Source: CAZWXH01 sp964637725
GTDB taxonomy: Bacteria > Bacillota_I > Bacilli_A > Erysipelotrichales > Coprobacillaceae
Assembly (NCBI GenBank): GCA_964637725.1
Contig: CAZWXH010000053.1
Location: 1-12,157 of the forward strand
Length of the DNA: 12,157 nucleotides
Direction: 5' to 3'
Shown here: piece by piece, positions 1 to 7,157 of the stretch
How the letters are laid out: every line of letters begins with the position of its first letter
How positions within the stretch are numbered: position 1 is the first letter of the stretch
Notes under the pieces: model-generated
The model's database searches: none
Told to the model about the DNA's origin: nothing
Seen by the model: the letters and a program-made list of their open reading frames with translations, nothing else
Program-made: the position numbers and the translations under genes

Positions 1-829
1 TTTTATTTTTGAGTGATTTGATTGTCCTTGCTTTTTCATTCATAATACGAATTCTGACTTTATCAACTTGCCTGTTTAATTCTTGGATAACATGAAAGTG
101 ATCGATACAACAGCGACATTTAGGAAACATGATTTTGCATACAATTCGATATGTTTCCCACATATCAAAGGAACAGAGTTGAACTTTATCTCTTTCTTCT
201 TTAGGAATAAGTGATAAGTAATTAATCAGTTCATCTTTGTGTCTTGAAGGTAAGACGTCTACAATATTTTGAGATGTATAATCTAATAATACACAAACAT
301 ATTTACTGTTATATGATTTGAACCCATAAACCTCATCAATACATAAGTACTTGGGTAAAGGGCGTCTAGCTATATGAACATGTTTATCAAACAGTGATGT
401 CGCTGAAGTTGGTGAAACGTGATAACGTTTAGCGACTTCAGTAAATGTCGTTCTTGGGTTTTTAAGATCAGTTAGGATATTATATACAGTCGCTAACGAG
501 ATTTTCATATGATCCATTGTAAATGGGTTGTGTTCATAAAAAGTTTTATGACAGTGTCGACATATCAACCTTCTGGCACGATAGTCGATAAAGCAAGGTG
601 TTCTGTTAAGAATAGAATGGGTAATTCTCTTATTGTAGTAATCTTTGACTTGAGAGGTGGTATGACCACATATAGGACAAATATGAGGGATACACTCTAA
701 CTTAACAGATATATGCATACCATCTTTAAGGTGTGTAATTGACATATCTTCAATATTTTTATCTTCTAGATTAAATAATTTAAGAACGTCATTGGGATTT
801 AAAGGCGTAGTTGTATTGTGGTCATTCAT
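1..829 (-). CDS. ISL3-family transposase, partial (N-terminal 276 residues)
   Basis: This is a DDE transposase for cut-and-paste movement of an ISL3-family insertion sequence. The reading frame starts at ATG 829-827 and is open to the window edge, so the C-terminus is missing. The ISL3 zinc finger is visible as CPIC (Cys51, Cys54) and CRHC (Cys90, Cys93). A helix-turn-helix follows at about residues 128-148. The catalytic core then begins with Asp165 in the CIDEVYGFKS motif and Asp222 in the SFDMWETYR motif. The conserved DHFHVIQ stretch is at 243-249. The catalytic Glu is expected in the missing part. The start is supported by an AAAGGTGG ribosome binding site (836-847) and overlaps the stop of an 18-codon leader ORF, which suggests translational coupling. 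No frameshift is seen in the visible part, so the gene could be active. Confidence 0.93.
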   Translation of the reverse strand, partial: MNDHNTTTPLNPNDVLKLFNLEDKNIEDMSITHLKDGMHISVKLECIPHICPICGHTTSQVKDYYNKRITHSILNRTPCFIDYRARRLICRHCHKTFYEHNPFTMDHMKISLATVYNILTDLKNPRTTFTEVAKRYHVSPTSATSLFDKHVHIARRPLPKYLCIDEVYGFKSYNSKYVCVLLDYTSQNIVDVLPSRHKDELINYLSLIPKEERDKVQLCSFDMWETYRIVCKIMFPKCRCCIDHFHVIQELNRQVDKVRIRIMNEKARTIKSLKNK

Positions 830-878
830 TAAAAACCACCACCTTTGAAATAAAATCAATCATTTCTAGTAATTTCAT
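822..878 (-). CDS. Short leader ORF (18 codons) overlapping the transposase start
   Basis: The ORF encodes MKLLEMIDFISKVVVFNE. A perfect AGGAGG (892-887) lies 8 nt before ATG 878-876. A second in-frame ATG at 884-882 is only 2 nt from the AGGAGG and is less likely. The stop TGA (824-822) lies just inside the transposase gene, whose ATG is at 829-827. The transposase ribosome binding site sits inside this ORF. Ribosomes translating the leader would therefore pass through the transposase start, the arrangement expected for translational coupling or for limiting transposase output. The peptide itself matches nothing I recognise and may have no function of its own. Confidence 0.5.
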   Translation of the reverse strand: MKLLEMIDFISKVVVFNE

Positions 879-947
879 ACTCATTTCCTCCTGTTATTGT
901 TTTTATAACATATATATAAACTATAACGAGGTTAAAATATATAAATG

Positions 948-1367
948 TTATGTGGAAATGAACAGGCAAGGGAAATTTCTTGAATGAGATAAACAAAAAT
1001 GAGTATAGGAAAAACAAATATCTTTATATTTTTTATAGAGATAGAAAACATGCGAAGAGAGAAGACTGTTATCATGAAGACTTAAGAAGATATCATCAAA
1101 AGATAAAAGAGAATAAGGAATCATATCTTCAATAAGAATGGCATGAGTTATATGACAATGATGACAGATAATTCTAGTAATGGTTAATTTAATCATACGA
1201 TTAAAAAAATCAACATGACGAGAATAAGAAGCATGAAAAGACCAATCATGACAATGACATTGAGTACATTCAATAGAAGAAAGATTGATAGAATGAATAA
1301 TATTATTATAAATATGTTGATTATACTTGATTTTTGAGTGAGAATTTATTATTATCATAGTGTTCAA
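948..1367 (-). CDS. DUF6431-like zinc-ribbon protein, probable IS accessory ORF
   Basis: This protein of about 139 residues has an N-terminal zinc ribbon: CTQC near residue 35 and CHHC near residue 68, followed by ITHAILIEDMIPYS. The pattern CxxC, 'HASYSRHVD', 'ITRI.C..C..THAIL' and 'PYS' resembles the DUF6431 family, small transposase-associated proteins in Firmicutes. This call rests on remembered family features, not a search. The longest frame begins at TTG 1367-1365; ATG 1358-1356 would give 136 residues. Neither has a good ribosome binding site, so expression may be low or the ORF may be decaying. It is co-oriented with the ISL3 transposase about 70 nt downstream. The function is unknown; a DNA-binding accessory role is inferred from the zinc ribbon. 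Confidence 0.55.
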   Translation of the reverse strand: MNTMIIINSHSKIKYNQHIYNNIIHSINLSSIECTQCHCHDWSFHASYSRHVDFFNRMIKLTITRIICHHCHITHAILIEDMIPYSLLSFDDIFLSLHDNSLLSSHVFYLYKKYKDICFSYTHFCLSHSRNFPCLFIST

Positions 1368-1449
1368 TAGGACAGGATAGAAATCAAACTTTTGTCGGAG
1401 AGATTTCTATCTTTTTTTCTTTCTATAGGATTTGTATAAATCATAACAT

Positions 1450-1480
1450 AAAAAGACCCCAAAGTAATGAAAAGGGGGTC
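1450..1480 (-). terminator. Inward-facing intrinsic terminator just inside the presumed IS end
   Basis: On the minus strand GACCCC and GGGGTC form a 6-bp GC-rich stem around a 14-nt loop, followed by TTTTT (1454-1450). It would stop transcripts entering the element from the flank before they reach the zinc-ribbon and transposase genes. The loop is long, so the strength is uncertain. On the plus strand there is no T run. Confidence 0.5.
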
Positions 1481-1503
1481 AGTAAATATAAAACAATAAA
1501 ACA

Positions 1504-1544
1504 CGAACTATTTTGTAGCGAAACAAAAACCCGAACTAATTTAG
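1504..1544. repeat. Two imperfect copies of CGAACTA(T/A)TTT at the presumed IS junction
   Basis: CGAACTATTTTGTAGCG (1504-1520) and CGAACTAATTTAG (1532-1544) share CGAACTA and a T-rich tail. The second copy contains the odd-length palindrome AACTAATTTAGTT (1534-1546). The first lies inside and the second at the edge of the presumed ISL3 end. They may be transposase subsites or target resemblance, or the similarity may be chance. Confidence 0.35.
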
Positions 1545-1558
1545 TTTATCGTTTTTTT

Positions 1559-1756
1559 ATGCCAATTGAAATACAAGCAGGTCTTTATCACTATCAACTA
1601 GGTTTATTAAAAAGAGAACATAATCTTTATTGTCTTGTTGATTTAACAACTGGTGAATGGTATGAGAAGATGACAATTTATTATATTCAAAAGTTATTAA
1701 ATCAATGGAATCAAATGAGAGAAGAAATATCTCACTCTGCAATGAGAATTTGTTGA
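1559..1756 (+). CDS. Small hypothetical ORF, probable 3' remnant of a host gene
   Basis: The 65-residue frame has codon use like its neighbours and a protein-like composition, including LVDLTTGEWYEKMTIYYIQ. I do not recognise it. The ATG at 1559 has no ribosome binding site, being preceded only by a T run. The same frame stays open upstream across the presumed IS boundary at 1532. This fits the C-terminal end of a gene cut by the insertion. A minus-strand frame over the same bases looks less protein-like. The end of this ORF overlaps the -35 box of the following tRNA gene. It could also be a spurious frame. Confidence 0.35.
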   Translation: MPIEIQAGLYHYQLGLLKREHNLYCLVDLTTGEWYEKMTIYYIQKLLNQWNQMREEISHSAMRIC

Positions 1757-1781
1757 AAAAGTTTGATATGCATGGTAGAAT
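1753..1781 (+). promoter_or_regulatory. Promoter of the tRNA-Arg gene
   Basis: TTGAAA (1753-1758) and TAGAAT (1776-1781) are separated by exactly 17 bp. Transcription would start near 1788, a few bases before the tRNA 5' end at 1796. Both boxes match the sigma-A consensus at five of six positions. Confidence 0.75.
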
Positions 1782-1795
1782 AACAATTGTTATTT

Positions 1796-1871
1796 ACCCT
1801 CGTAGCTCAGTGGAAGAGCAGTACCCTCCTAAGGTATGTTTGCGTAGGTTCGACTCCTATCGGGGGTGCCA
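1796..1871 (+). tRNA. tRNA-Arg, anticodon CCT
   Basis: The cloverleaf folds fully. The acceptor stem is ACCCTCG with CGGGGGT, with one T-G pair. The D stem is GCTC/GAGC, and the anticodon stem GTACC/GGTAT carries the loop CTCCTAA (anticodon CCT, reading AGG). The T arm is GTAGG-TTCGACT-CCTAT. The discriminator is G and CCA is encoded. The length is 76 nt with CCA. The variable region counts as six bases (GTTTGC), one more than usual. It has its own promoter and terminator. Confidence 0.95.
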
Positions 1872-1883
1872 AAAAAACACAGC

Positions 1884-1911
1884 ACCAATCTTTTAAGGTT
1901 GGTATTTTTTT
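1884..1911 (+). terminator. Intrinsic terminator after tRNA-Arg
   Basis: ACCAATC (1884-1890) pairs with GGTTGGT (1897-1903), with one T-G pair and a 6-nt loop, followed by ATTTTTTT (1904-1911). The position directly after the CCA end supports the call. Confidence 0.85.
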
Positions 1912-1952
1912 GTATATAATAAAATTTATTTAAAATTTAAGGATTTTTTAAT

Positions 1953-1982
1953 AATTGATACTTTATACTAGGTTTATCAATT
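1953..1982 (+). promoter_or_regulatory. Inverted repeat around a TATACT -10 box, candidate promoter/operator of the ABC-two-component cluster
   Basis: AATTGATA (1953-1960) and TATCAATT (1975-1982) form a perfect 8-bp inverted repeat separated by 14 bp. Between them lies TATACT (1964-1969), a good -10 box, but no good -35 sits 17 bp upstream. A weak -35 with an overlapping dyad suits a regulated promoter. The regulator could be the response regulator encoded downstream, but this is inferred from position only. Confidence 0.45.
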
Positions 1983-2000
1983 TATAAAGGAGAACCAAAT

Positions 2001-4382
2001 ATGTTATTACAAATACTCAAAAAAGATATGTTAAAAAGAAAAGGTGTTAATATCATTCTCTTTTTATTTATCACTCTTTCAACTATCTTTCTTGCAAGTA
2101 GTATTAATAATATTATGATTGTAGGATCAGCAGTAGAATACTATATGGATTATGCCAATGTTCCTGATAGTAATATTGTTATGAATTCAGATAAAGATAT
2201 AAAAAAGATAAATCAATGGTTAGATAAGCAGAAAGATTTAGGAGTGATTAAAACATATGATTATAATCAACTCGTTGAAATTTCTGATAAGTCAGTAATG
2301 ATTAATAAAGATGGTAAAAGTGAAGAATTAAACAATAGAGGAACAAGTCTTTTCTTACAGACTCAAGATGTAGACTATTGTAAAGTTTTTGATTTAGATG
2401 GTAAGGAAATTAAGATCAAAGATGGTGAAATTGCGATTGCAGTTTCTTTAATGAACTATGCTGATTTGAAAATAGGTGATACCTTAACAGTTCATGATAA
2501 AGGCATTACAAAAGAATTAATAATTAAAGAAGCTGTTAAAGATGCTGCTTTTGGAAATGAAATGGTAGGAATGAGTCGTTTTATAATTAGTGAAAATGAC
2601 TTCTATGATTTTTCAAAAGAATCAACAAAACTAGGACTTTATTACGTTGAGACAACTGATATTGGGAGTTTCCATAAGGAATTAAGTAATCAAGGATTTA
2701 CGGGTGTTATGAATACGATTTCCATAGATACTTATAAGATGGTTTATTCTTTTGATATGATTATTGCGGGGTTACTTATTCTAATTGGGATATGTCTCAT
2801 ATTGATTGCTTTACTTGTTTTAAGATTTACACTTGTCTTTTCATTAGAAGAACAATATCAAGAAATAGGAATATTAAAGGCTATTGGTTTACGCGATTTT
2901 GTGATTAAGAAATTATATCTTATAAAGTATCTTGCAATCGTCACAGTCGGGGCAATACTGGGAGCTATTATTAGCGTACCCGTTAGTCAAATGATGATTG
3001 ATGGTGTTAATCAAAATATGATTATGGCAAGTACTGATCTCAACTTTTTTGTTAATATTCTTTGTGCTGGATTTATTATAGTTTTAGTATTACTATTCTG
3101 CTATTTATGTACAAGAAAATTAAATAAAGTTTCTGCTATTACTGCTATTCGTGGTGGTTATACAGGTGAAAGGTTTCATGATAGAAGAGGAATTCATTTA
3201 TCTAAAACATCTCGTTTATCAGTTCCTTTCTATTTAGGGTTAAATGATATAATGAGTCATTTGACACGTTATGTTGTTTTGATAATTACTTTTTGTATAA
3301 GCTTTATATTAATTACAATTCCACTCAATACAATCAACACAATGCAAAGTGATGAAATGATTTTAAAATTTTATCTCAATCCAGAAAGTTCGGTTTTTGT
3401 TAGAAAAATAGAACAAAATGATAATGTTATGTATCGTAATTCAAAAGATTTATTGAATGGTATTCATCGCGTAGAAAAAGAAATGAAAGATAAAGGTTAT
3501 GACGCTAAATTAACAGCTTTGCCAATATATTTTATTAATTATAATACAAAGGATAATCCATCAAAGTTCAATATTATGTCTCTACAATTAATTGGACAAC
3601 AAGATAATTTTGTTAAGTATGAAGAAGGAGAAGCTCCTCTATTAGAAAATGAAGTTGCTTTTTCAAGAACGATTATGAAAGAAAATAATTGGGCAATAGG
3701 TGATTATGTGAAGGCAACAATTGATGGGAAACAAAAAAACCTTATCATATCTGGGATATATTCTGACTACATGCAAATGGGAAAAAGTGCTCGTTTGAGT
3801 CCGAAAATAGATAGTGGTCAAGAAGTGATGTTTGATTATTGGACAATTATGGTGAAAATGACAACTGAAGATACACAAGAGGAAGTTGCAAAAACAATGC
3901 AAAAGGAATTTCCAGACTATGAATGGAAAACAGCTCAAGAATTGGTTGATCAAAATGTTGGGGGAATACAGGAGTCATTAAATCAGATGTTAATACCAAT
4001 GACTGGAATGCTTTGTGGGGTTATTATGCTCATCACACTTTTAATGGAGAAATTATTTATTACTCGTGAAAAGGGTGAAATTGCGATGATGAAAAGCATT
4101 GGTTTTACTTATCAAACAATCAGAAATTGGCAGCTTATAAGAATGATTCTTGTTGTCGTTGCTTCAATGATTATTTCTATTCCTTTATCATTATTAAGTA
4201 ACTACTTTGTACTGAGACCAGTCTTTGCGATTATGGGGGCTGATGTAGCTATTCAAGTTAATCCTTTACAAGCTTATTTGATTTATCCAGGGATATTATT
4301 AATAGGAATTATCTTAGCGACAGCATTGGCTGTTCGTGGTATTAAAAAAATAAATATTAAAGAAATGAATAATTTAGAATAG
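2001..4382 (+). CDS. FtsX-family ABC transporter permease with two FtsX domains
   Basis: This 793-residue membrane subunit of an ABC transporter is of the type linked to peptide export, antibiotic resistance or envelope stress. Eight membrane helices are predicted at about 17-40, 252-276, 308-330, 350-370, 423-445, 662-684, 712-736 and 758-778. Two large extracellular regions lie at about 41-250 and 446-660. Each FtsX domain carries the cytoplasmic coupling motif: EIGILKAIGL near 288 and EIAMMKSIGF near 693. The layout differs from BceB, which has ten helices and one extracellular domain. The AAAGGAG ribosome binding site at 1986-1992 is 8 nt before the ATG. The gene is first in a run with the ATPase, response regulator and kinase, 10 nt before the original ATPase start. 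The substrate cannot be read from sequence. The gene is intact. Confidence 0.9.
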   Translation: MLLQILKKDMLKRKGVNIILFLFITLSTIFLASSINNIMIVGSAVEYYMDYANVPDSNIVMNSDKDIKKINQWLDKQKDLGVIKTYDYNQLVEISDKSVMINKDGKSEELNNRGTSLFLQTQDVDYCKVFDLDGKEIKIKDGEIAIAVSLMNYADLKIGDTLTVHDKGITKELIIKEAVKDAAFGNEMVGMSRFIISENDFYDFSKESTKLGLYYVETTDIGSFHKELSNQGFTGVMNTISIDTYKMVYSFDMIIAGLLILIGICLILIALLVLRFTLVFSLEEQYQEIGILKAIGLRDFVIKKLYLIKYLAIVTVGAILGAIISVPVSQMMIDGVNQNMIMASTDLNFFVNILCAGFIIVLVLLFCYLCTRKLNKVSAITAIRGGYTGERFHDRRGIHLSKTSRLSVPFYLGLNDIMSHLTRYVVLIITFCISFILITIPLNTINTMQSDEMILKFYLNPESSVFVRKIEQNDNVMYRNSKDLLNGIHRVEKEMKDKGYDAKLTALPIYFINYNTKDNPSKFNIMSLQLIGQQDNFVKYEEGEAPLLENEVAFSRTIMKENNWAIGDYVKATIDGKQKNLIISGIYSDYMQMGKSARLSPKIDSGQEVMFDYWTIMVKMTTEDTQEEVAKTMQKEFPDYEWKTAQELVDQNVGGIQESLNQMLIPMTGMLCGVIMLITLLMEKLFITREKGEIAMMKSIGFTYQTIRNWQLIRMILVVVASMIISIPLSLLSNYFVLRPVFAIMGADVAIQVNPLQAYLIYPGILLIGIILATALAVRGIKKINIKEMNNLE

Positions 4383-4392
4383 GAGAAAAATC

Positions 4393-5157
4393 ATGGATAG
4401 TTTAAGAGTATCAAATTAATGTAAAACATATATTGTCAATAAGCGTCAGAATAATGTCTTAAGAAATATTAACCTTGAAATAAAAGCAGGTGAAATGGTA
4501 GGAATTATGGGACCATCTGGTTCAGGTAAAACAACTTTATTATATACAGTCAGTGGTATGGATGAAGTGACGGCTGGTAAAATTGATTTCTTTGGAAAAG
4601 AATTAACAGAATTGAAAGTTAATGATATGAGTGATTTGCGTTTGCAAGAGATGGGGTTTGTATTTCAACAAATGTATATGCTGAAAAACTTATCAGTTTA
4701 TGATAATATTATATTACCAGCTTATCAAGTTGCTAAAAATCATAGTGATAAATTAGTAGTTAAAGATCGTGCTAAGGTTTTAATGCAAAAATTAGGTATC
4801 AATGATGTTTCTGATAATGCAGTGACCGAAGTTTCTGGTGGACAATTACAACGTGCGTGTATTTGTAGAAGTTTAATTAATCAACCAAAGATAATCTTTG
4901 CGGATGAACCTACTGGTGCTTTAAATAAGCAGAACTCGATTGAAGTGATGCAAGAGTTAACGCGTATTAATGAAGAAGGAACAAGTATTATGTTAGTCAC
5001 TCATGATATGAAAGTTGCTAGTAAATGTGAACGTGTTCTCTATATTGAGGATGGTCAAATTCGTGATGAATTCCATCTTGGTAAATGTAAAATTGTGGAC
5101 GATCTAAGTGTTAGAGAAAGAAAGTTAAATGAGTGGTTAATTAAAATGGGGTGGTAG
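4393..5157 (+). pseudogene. ABC transporter ATPase, interrupted by TAA at codon 9
   Basis: This is the nucleotide-binding partner of the preceding permease. From ATG 4393, placed 6 nt after AGGAGA, the frame reads MDSLRVSN, then TAA (4417-4419). It then continues without interruption as CKTYIVNKRQ and onward to 5157. The total would be 254 residues, normal for this family. Later motifs are intact (full-length numbering): Walker A GPSGSGKTT at 40-48, Q-loop at 92-93, signature SGGQ at 148-151, Walker B IIFADE at 167-172, H-loop His204. A Leu codon TTA changed to TAA by one base is the simplest explanation, since related ATPases read 'V.NL.KTY' here. The next in-frame ATG is 4495, immediately before Walker A. 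It has only an AGGTG 2 nt upstream and would give 220 residues lacking the first beta strands. It may be a true nonsense allele or a sequence error. Confidence 0.85.
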
Positions 5158-5160
5158 AAT

Positions 5161-5832
5161 ATGAAAGAGGTATTACTTGTAGAAGATAATGATGAACTTG
5201 CATTACTGATTCAAGCCTTTCTAAAAAAGGAAGGCTTCTCGTGTTACCACACTGCTAATGCAGAAGATGCTATAAAGTGGCTTGAAGATGAGAATCCAGC
5301 AGTTATTCTTTTAGATATTATGTTACCTGGAATTGATGGCTTTGCTTTTTGTCAGTATGTGAGAAAGACTAGTCAAGTACCAATCCTTATTATGAGTGCT
5401 AAATCAGATAAGTCAGATAAACTGATGGGATTTGAGTTAGGTGCTGATGATTATATGGAGAAGCCTGTTGATCCTGATATTCTTTGTGCTAAAGTGAAGG
5501 CTATGACTTATCGTCAAAAGGGAAAAGAGGAAGTTATTCGTTCTGGTGATATTCTTTTTGATATAAATTCTCATAAAGTTTATCTTAAGGATAAGGAATT
5601 AGAATTGAATGTTAAAGAGTATGAATTATTGTTATTGTTTGTTAAAAATACTGGCAAATCGTTACATAAGGATTATTTGTTTAATCAAATTTGGGGAATG
5701 GATAGTATGAGTGAGAATCAAACTTTAACAGTTCATATTAAAATGTTACGTACAAAGATTGAAGATGACTCACGCAATCCTAAACGTATTCAGACAGTAT
5801 GGGGAGTTGGATACCGATATGAAGAAATATAA
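5161..5832 (+). CDS. OmpR/PhoB-family response regulator
   Basis: This 223-residue cytoplasmic transcription regulator is phosphorylated by the kinase encoded next. The receiver domain (about 1-115) has the acidic pair Glu8/Asp9, the phospho-acceptor Asp52 in LLDIMLPGIDG, Ser79, Tyr98 and Lys101 in the KP motif. The winged-helix DNA-binding domain (about 125-223) ends with TVHIKMLRTKIEDD and IQTVWGVGYRYE, both typical of OmpR members. The start is 3 nt after the ATPase stop, with GGGGTGG as ribosome binding site inside the ATPase 3' end, so translation may be coupled. Its likely targets are the cluster promoter near 1953-1982 and possibly the second permease. All key residues are present. Confidence 0.95.
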   Translation: MKEVLLVEDNDELALLIQAFLKKEGFSCYHTANAEDAIKWLEDENPAVILLDIMLPGIDGFAFCQYVRKTSQVPILIMSAKSDKSDKLMGFELGADDYMEKPVDPDILCAKVKAMTYRQKGKEEVIRSGDILFDINSHKVYLKDKELELNVKEYELLLLFVKNTGKSLHKDYLFNQIWGMDSMSENQTLTVHIKMLRTKIEDDSRNPKRIQTVWGVGYRYEEI

Positions 5833-7090
5833 CAGAGTTATTATATTATCAATTACTATCTATGTTGTCTTGGCATTTCTATCTGGAAATGCCATTTTGA
5901 GCGTTGAGGATAAATATAATCAATCATATCGCATAGAAAGTAATAGAATTATGAATAAACTTAGCGACAAAGAATCTTTAGATAATATTAATTTAAGGGA
6001 ATATGATTACATTTCAGATATGCAATTTTTAGATATTATAGAGCAAGATAAAAATATGATTGAATTATTTTTTTCAGAAAGCAATAATGAAAGTTATCAT
6101 ATGGTTCCTTTTTATAAAGATAATCAATTATTAGGCTATATCAAATTTGTTTATAGCTTACCTAATTTAAATTTAAAATATATATTCTATATCTTACAAC
6201 TCAGTCTTTTTGTCCTTGAGATATTTGTTCTCATTATTTTATTCTATATGAAAAAAAACATTGTAAAACCATTTCAACGTTTACAAGAGTTACCTATTCA
6301 ATTAGCAAGAGGACATTTTAAAGGAAGTGTGAAAGAAGAGAAAAGTCAATACTTAGGACGTTTTATGTGGGGAATGGGACAATTAAAAGATACATTAGAT
6401 ATTTCTAAAACAAGACAATTAGAATTAGTTAAAGAAAAAAAGAAAATGTTACTTTCATTGTCACATGATATTAAAACGCCACTTAACATAATTAAATTAT
6501 ATGGAAAAGCTTTAGAAGAAAATGTTTATGAAGATGAAAAATCAAAACAACATGCGATTCATCAAATTGGTCAAAAAACGATAGAGATTGAAAAGTATGT
6601 TGAAGAAATTATGAAATCAACACGTGATGATGTCATAGATATACAAATTAATAATACTGATTTTTATCTTCAAGATTTAATTGATAAAGTCCTTTCTATA
6701 TATCAAGAACAATGTTCGCTTAGACAAATAGAACTCATTGTAAGTCCATTTGAAAACAAACTTTTAAAAGGAGATATTGAACGTAGCCAAGAAGTTTTTG
6801 AGAATATCTTTGAAAATATTTTTAAATATGGTGATGGAAGAAAAATAGAAATCACTTTTTCTGAAGAGGATTATTGTCAACTAATTCGGATATATAATAC
6901 TGGAGTAACTGTTTCTGACAATGAATTTAATCATATTTTTGATAGTTTCTTTAGAGGAAGTAATAGTGATGGACAACTTGGGCATGGGTTAGGATTATAT
7001 ATATGTCGAGAAATTATGACTAAAATGGATGGTGCTATTTTTGCAGAAAAAGATAAAAATGGTATGTGTTTTGTGTTGGTATTTAGATAA
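5819..7090 (+). CDS. Membrane sensor histidine kinase
   Basis: The kinase is 423 residues from ATG 5819, overlapping the response regulator by 14 nt. A longer frame from 5759 would overlap by 74 nt and adds residues from the regulator's DNA, so the later start is preferred, with GGGGAG at 5801-5806. Membrane helices lie at about 6-27 and 121-143 and bound an extracellular segment of about 90 residues. The H-box LSHDIKTPL carries His216. The N-box is ENIFENIFKYG (Asn329, Asn333). The first glycine box is IYNTG, lacking the classical DxGxG, a variant seen in many Firmicute kinases. The second is GHGLGLYICREI. BceS-type kinases have almost no extracellular loop, so this one differs and may bind a ligand directly. 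It pairs with the upstream OmpR-type regulator. Confidence 0.93.
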   Translation: MKKYNRVIILSITIYVVLAFLSGNAILSVEDKYNQSYRIESNRIMNKLSDKESLDNINLREYDYISDMQFLDIIEQDKNMIELFFSESNNESYHMVPFYKDNQLLGYIKFVYSLPNLNLKYIFYILQLSLFVLEIFVLIILFYMKKNIVKPFQRLQELPIQLARGHFKGSVKEEKSQYLGRFMWGMGQLKDTLDISKTRQLELVKEKKKMLLSLSHDIKTPLNIIKLYGKALEENVYEDEKSKQHAIHQIGQKTIEIEKYVEEIMKSTRDDVIDIQINNTDFYLQDLIDKVLSIYQEQCSLRQIELIVSPFENKLLKGDIERSQEVFENIFENIFKYGDGRKIEITFSEEDYCQLIRIYNTGVTVSDNEFNHIFDSFFRGSNSDGQLGHGLGLYICREIMTKMDGAIFAEKDKNGMCFVLVFR

Positions 7091-7104
7091 TTTGAATTTG
7101 CAAA

Positions 7105-7157
7105 TTGACATTTATAAAAACATAGACTAAACTATATATGTAGTATACTACATATAT
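7105..7157 (+). promoter_or_regulatory. Promoter with a perfect 24-bp palindromic operator
   Basis: TTGACA (7105-7110) and TAAACT (7128-7133) are 17 bp apart, which puts the start of transcription near 7140. A perfect palindrome with 12-bp arms spans 7134-7157, centred on GTAGTATACTAC. A protein bound there would cover the transcription start, the classical position for a repressor. The half-site TACTACA is also found in BlaI/MecI-type operators, but there the half-sites are in the opposite order, so the family of the regulator is not assigned. No regulator gene lies next to it. Confidence 0.75.

Larger units (their letters stand above)
1..1532 (-). mobile_element. Left-edge-truncated ISL3-family insertion sequence (one end plus most of its genes)
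   Basis: The segment contains an ISL3-type transposase reading off the window edge, a short leader ORF and a zinc-ribbon ORF, all on the minus strand. The outer boundary is placed at 1532 by inference: read on the minus strand, the sequence there begins GGGTTTTTGTTTCGCTAC, and ISL3 elements usually start with GG followed by a T-rich inverted repeat. The other end lies outside the window, so neither the inverted repeat nor the 8-bp target duplication typical of ISL3 can be verified. The zinc-ribbon ORF could instead be an older, separate element, with the ISL3 end near 900-950. Confidence 0.5.

Noticed and set aside
509..700. Plus-strand 63-codon frame
   Set aside because: It lies opposite the transposase zinc-finger region, which is clearly coding on the minus strand.
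1796..1871. tRNA-Arg as attachment site of an integrative element
   Set aside because: No integrase gene and no duplicated tRNA 3' end are visible in the window.
3663..3953. Minus-strand 96-codon frame
   Set aside because: It is opposite the intact permease; composition rich in Cys, His and Phe is typical of an antisense shadow.
4418..4423. ATG overlapping the premature TAA as a restart site for the ATPase
   Set aside because: The ATG at 4419 is out of the ATPase frame and is followed at once by TAA.
4393..5157. Stop-codon reassignment of TAA
   Set aside because: TAA ends most other genes in the window at expected positions, so it works as a normal stop.
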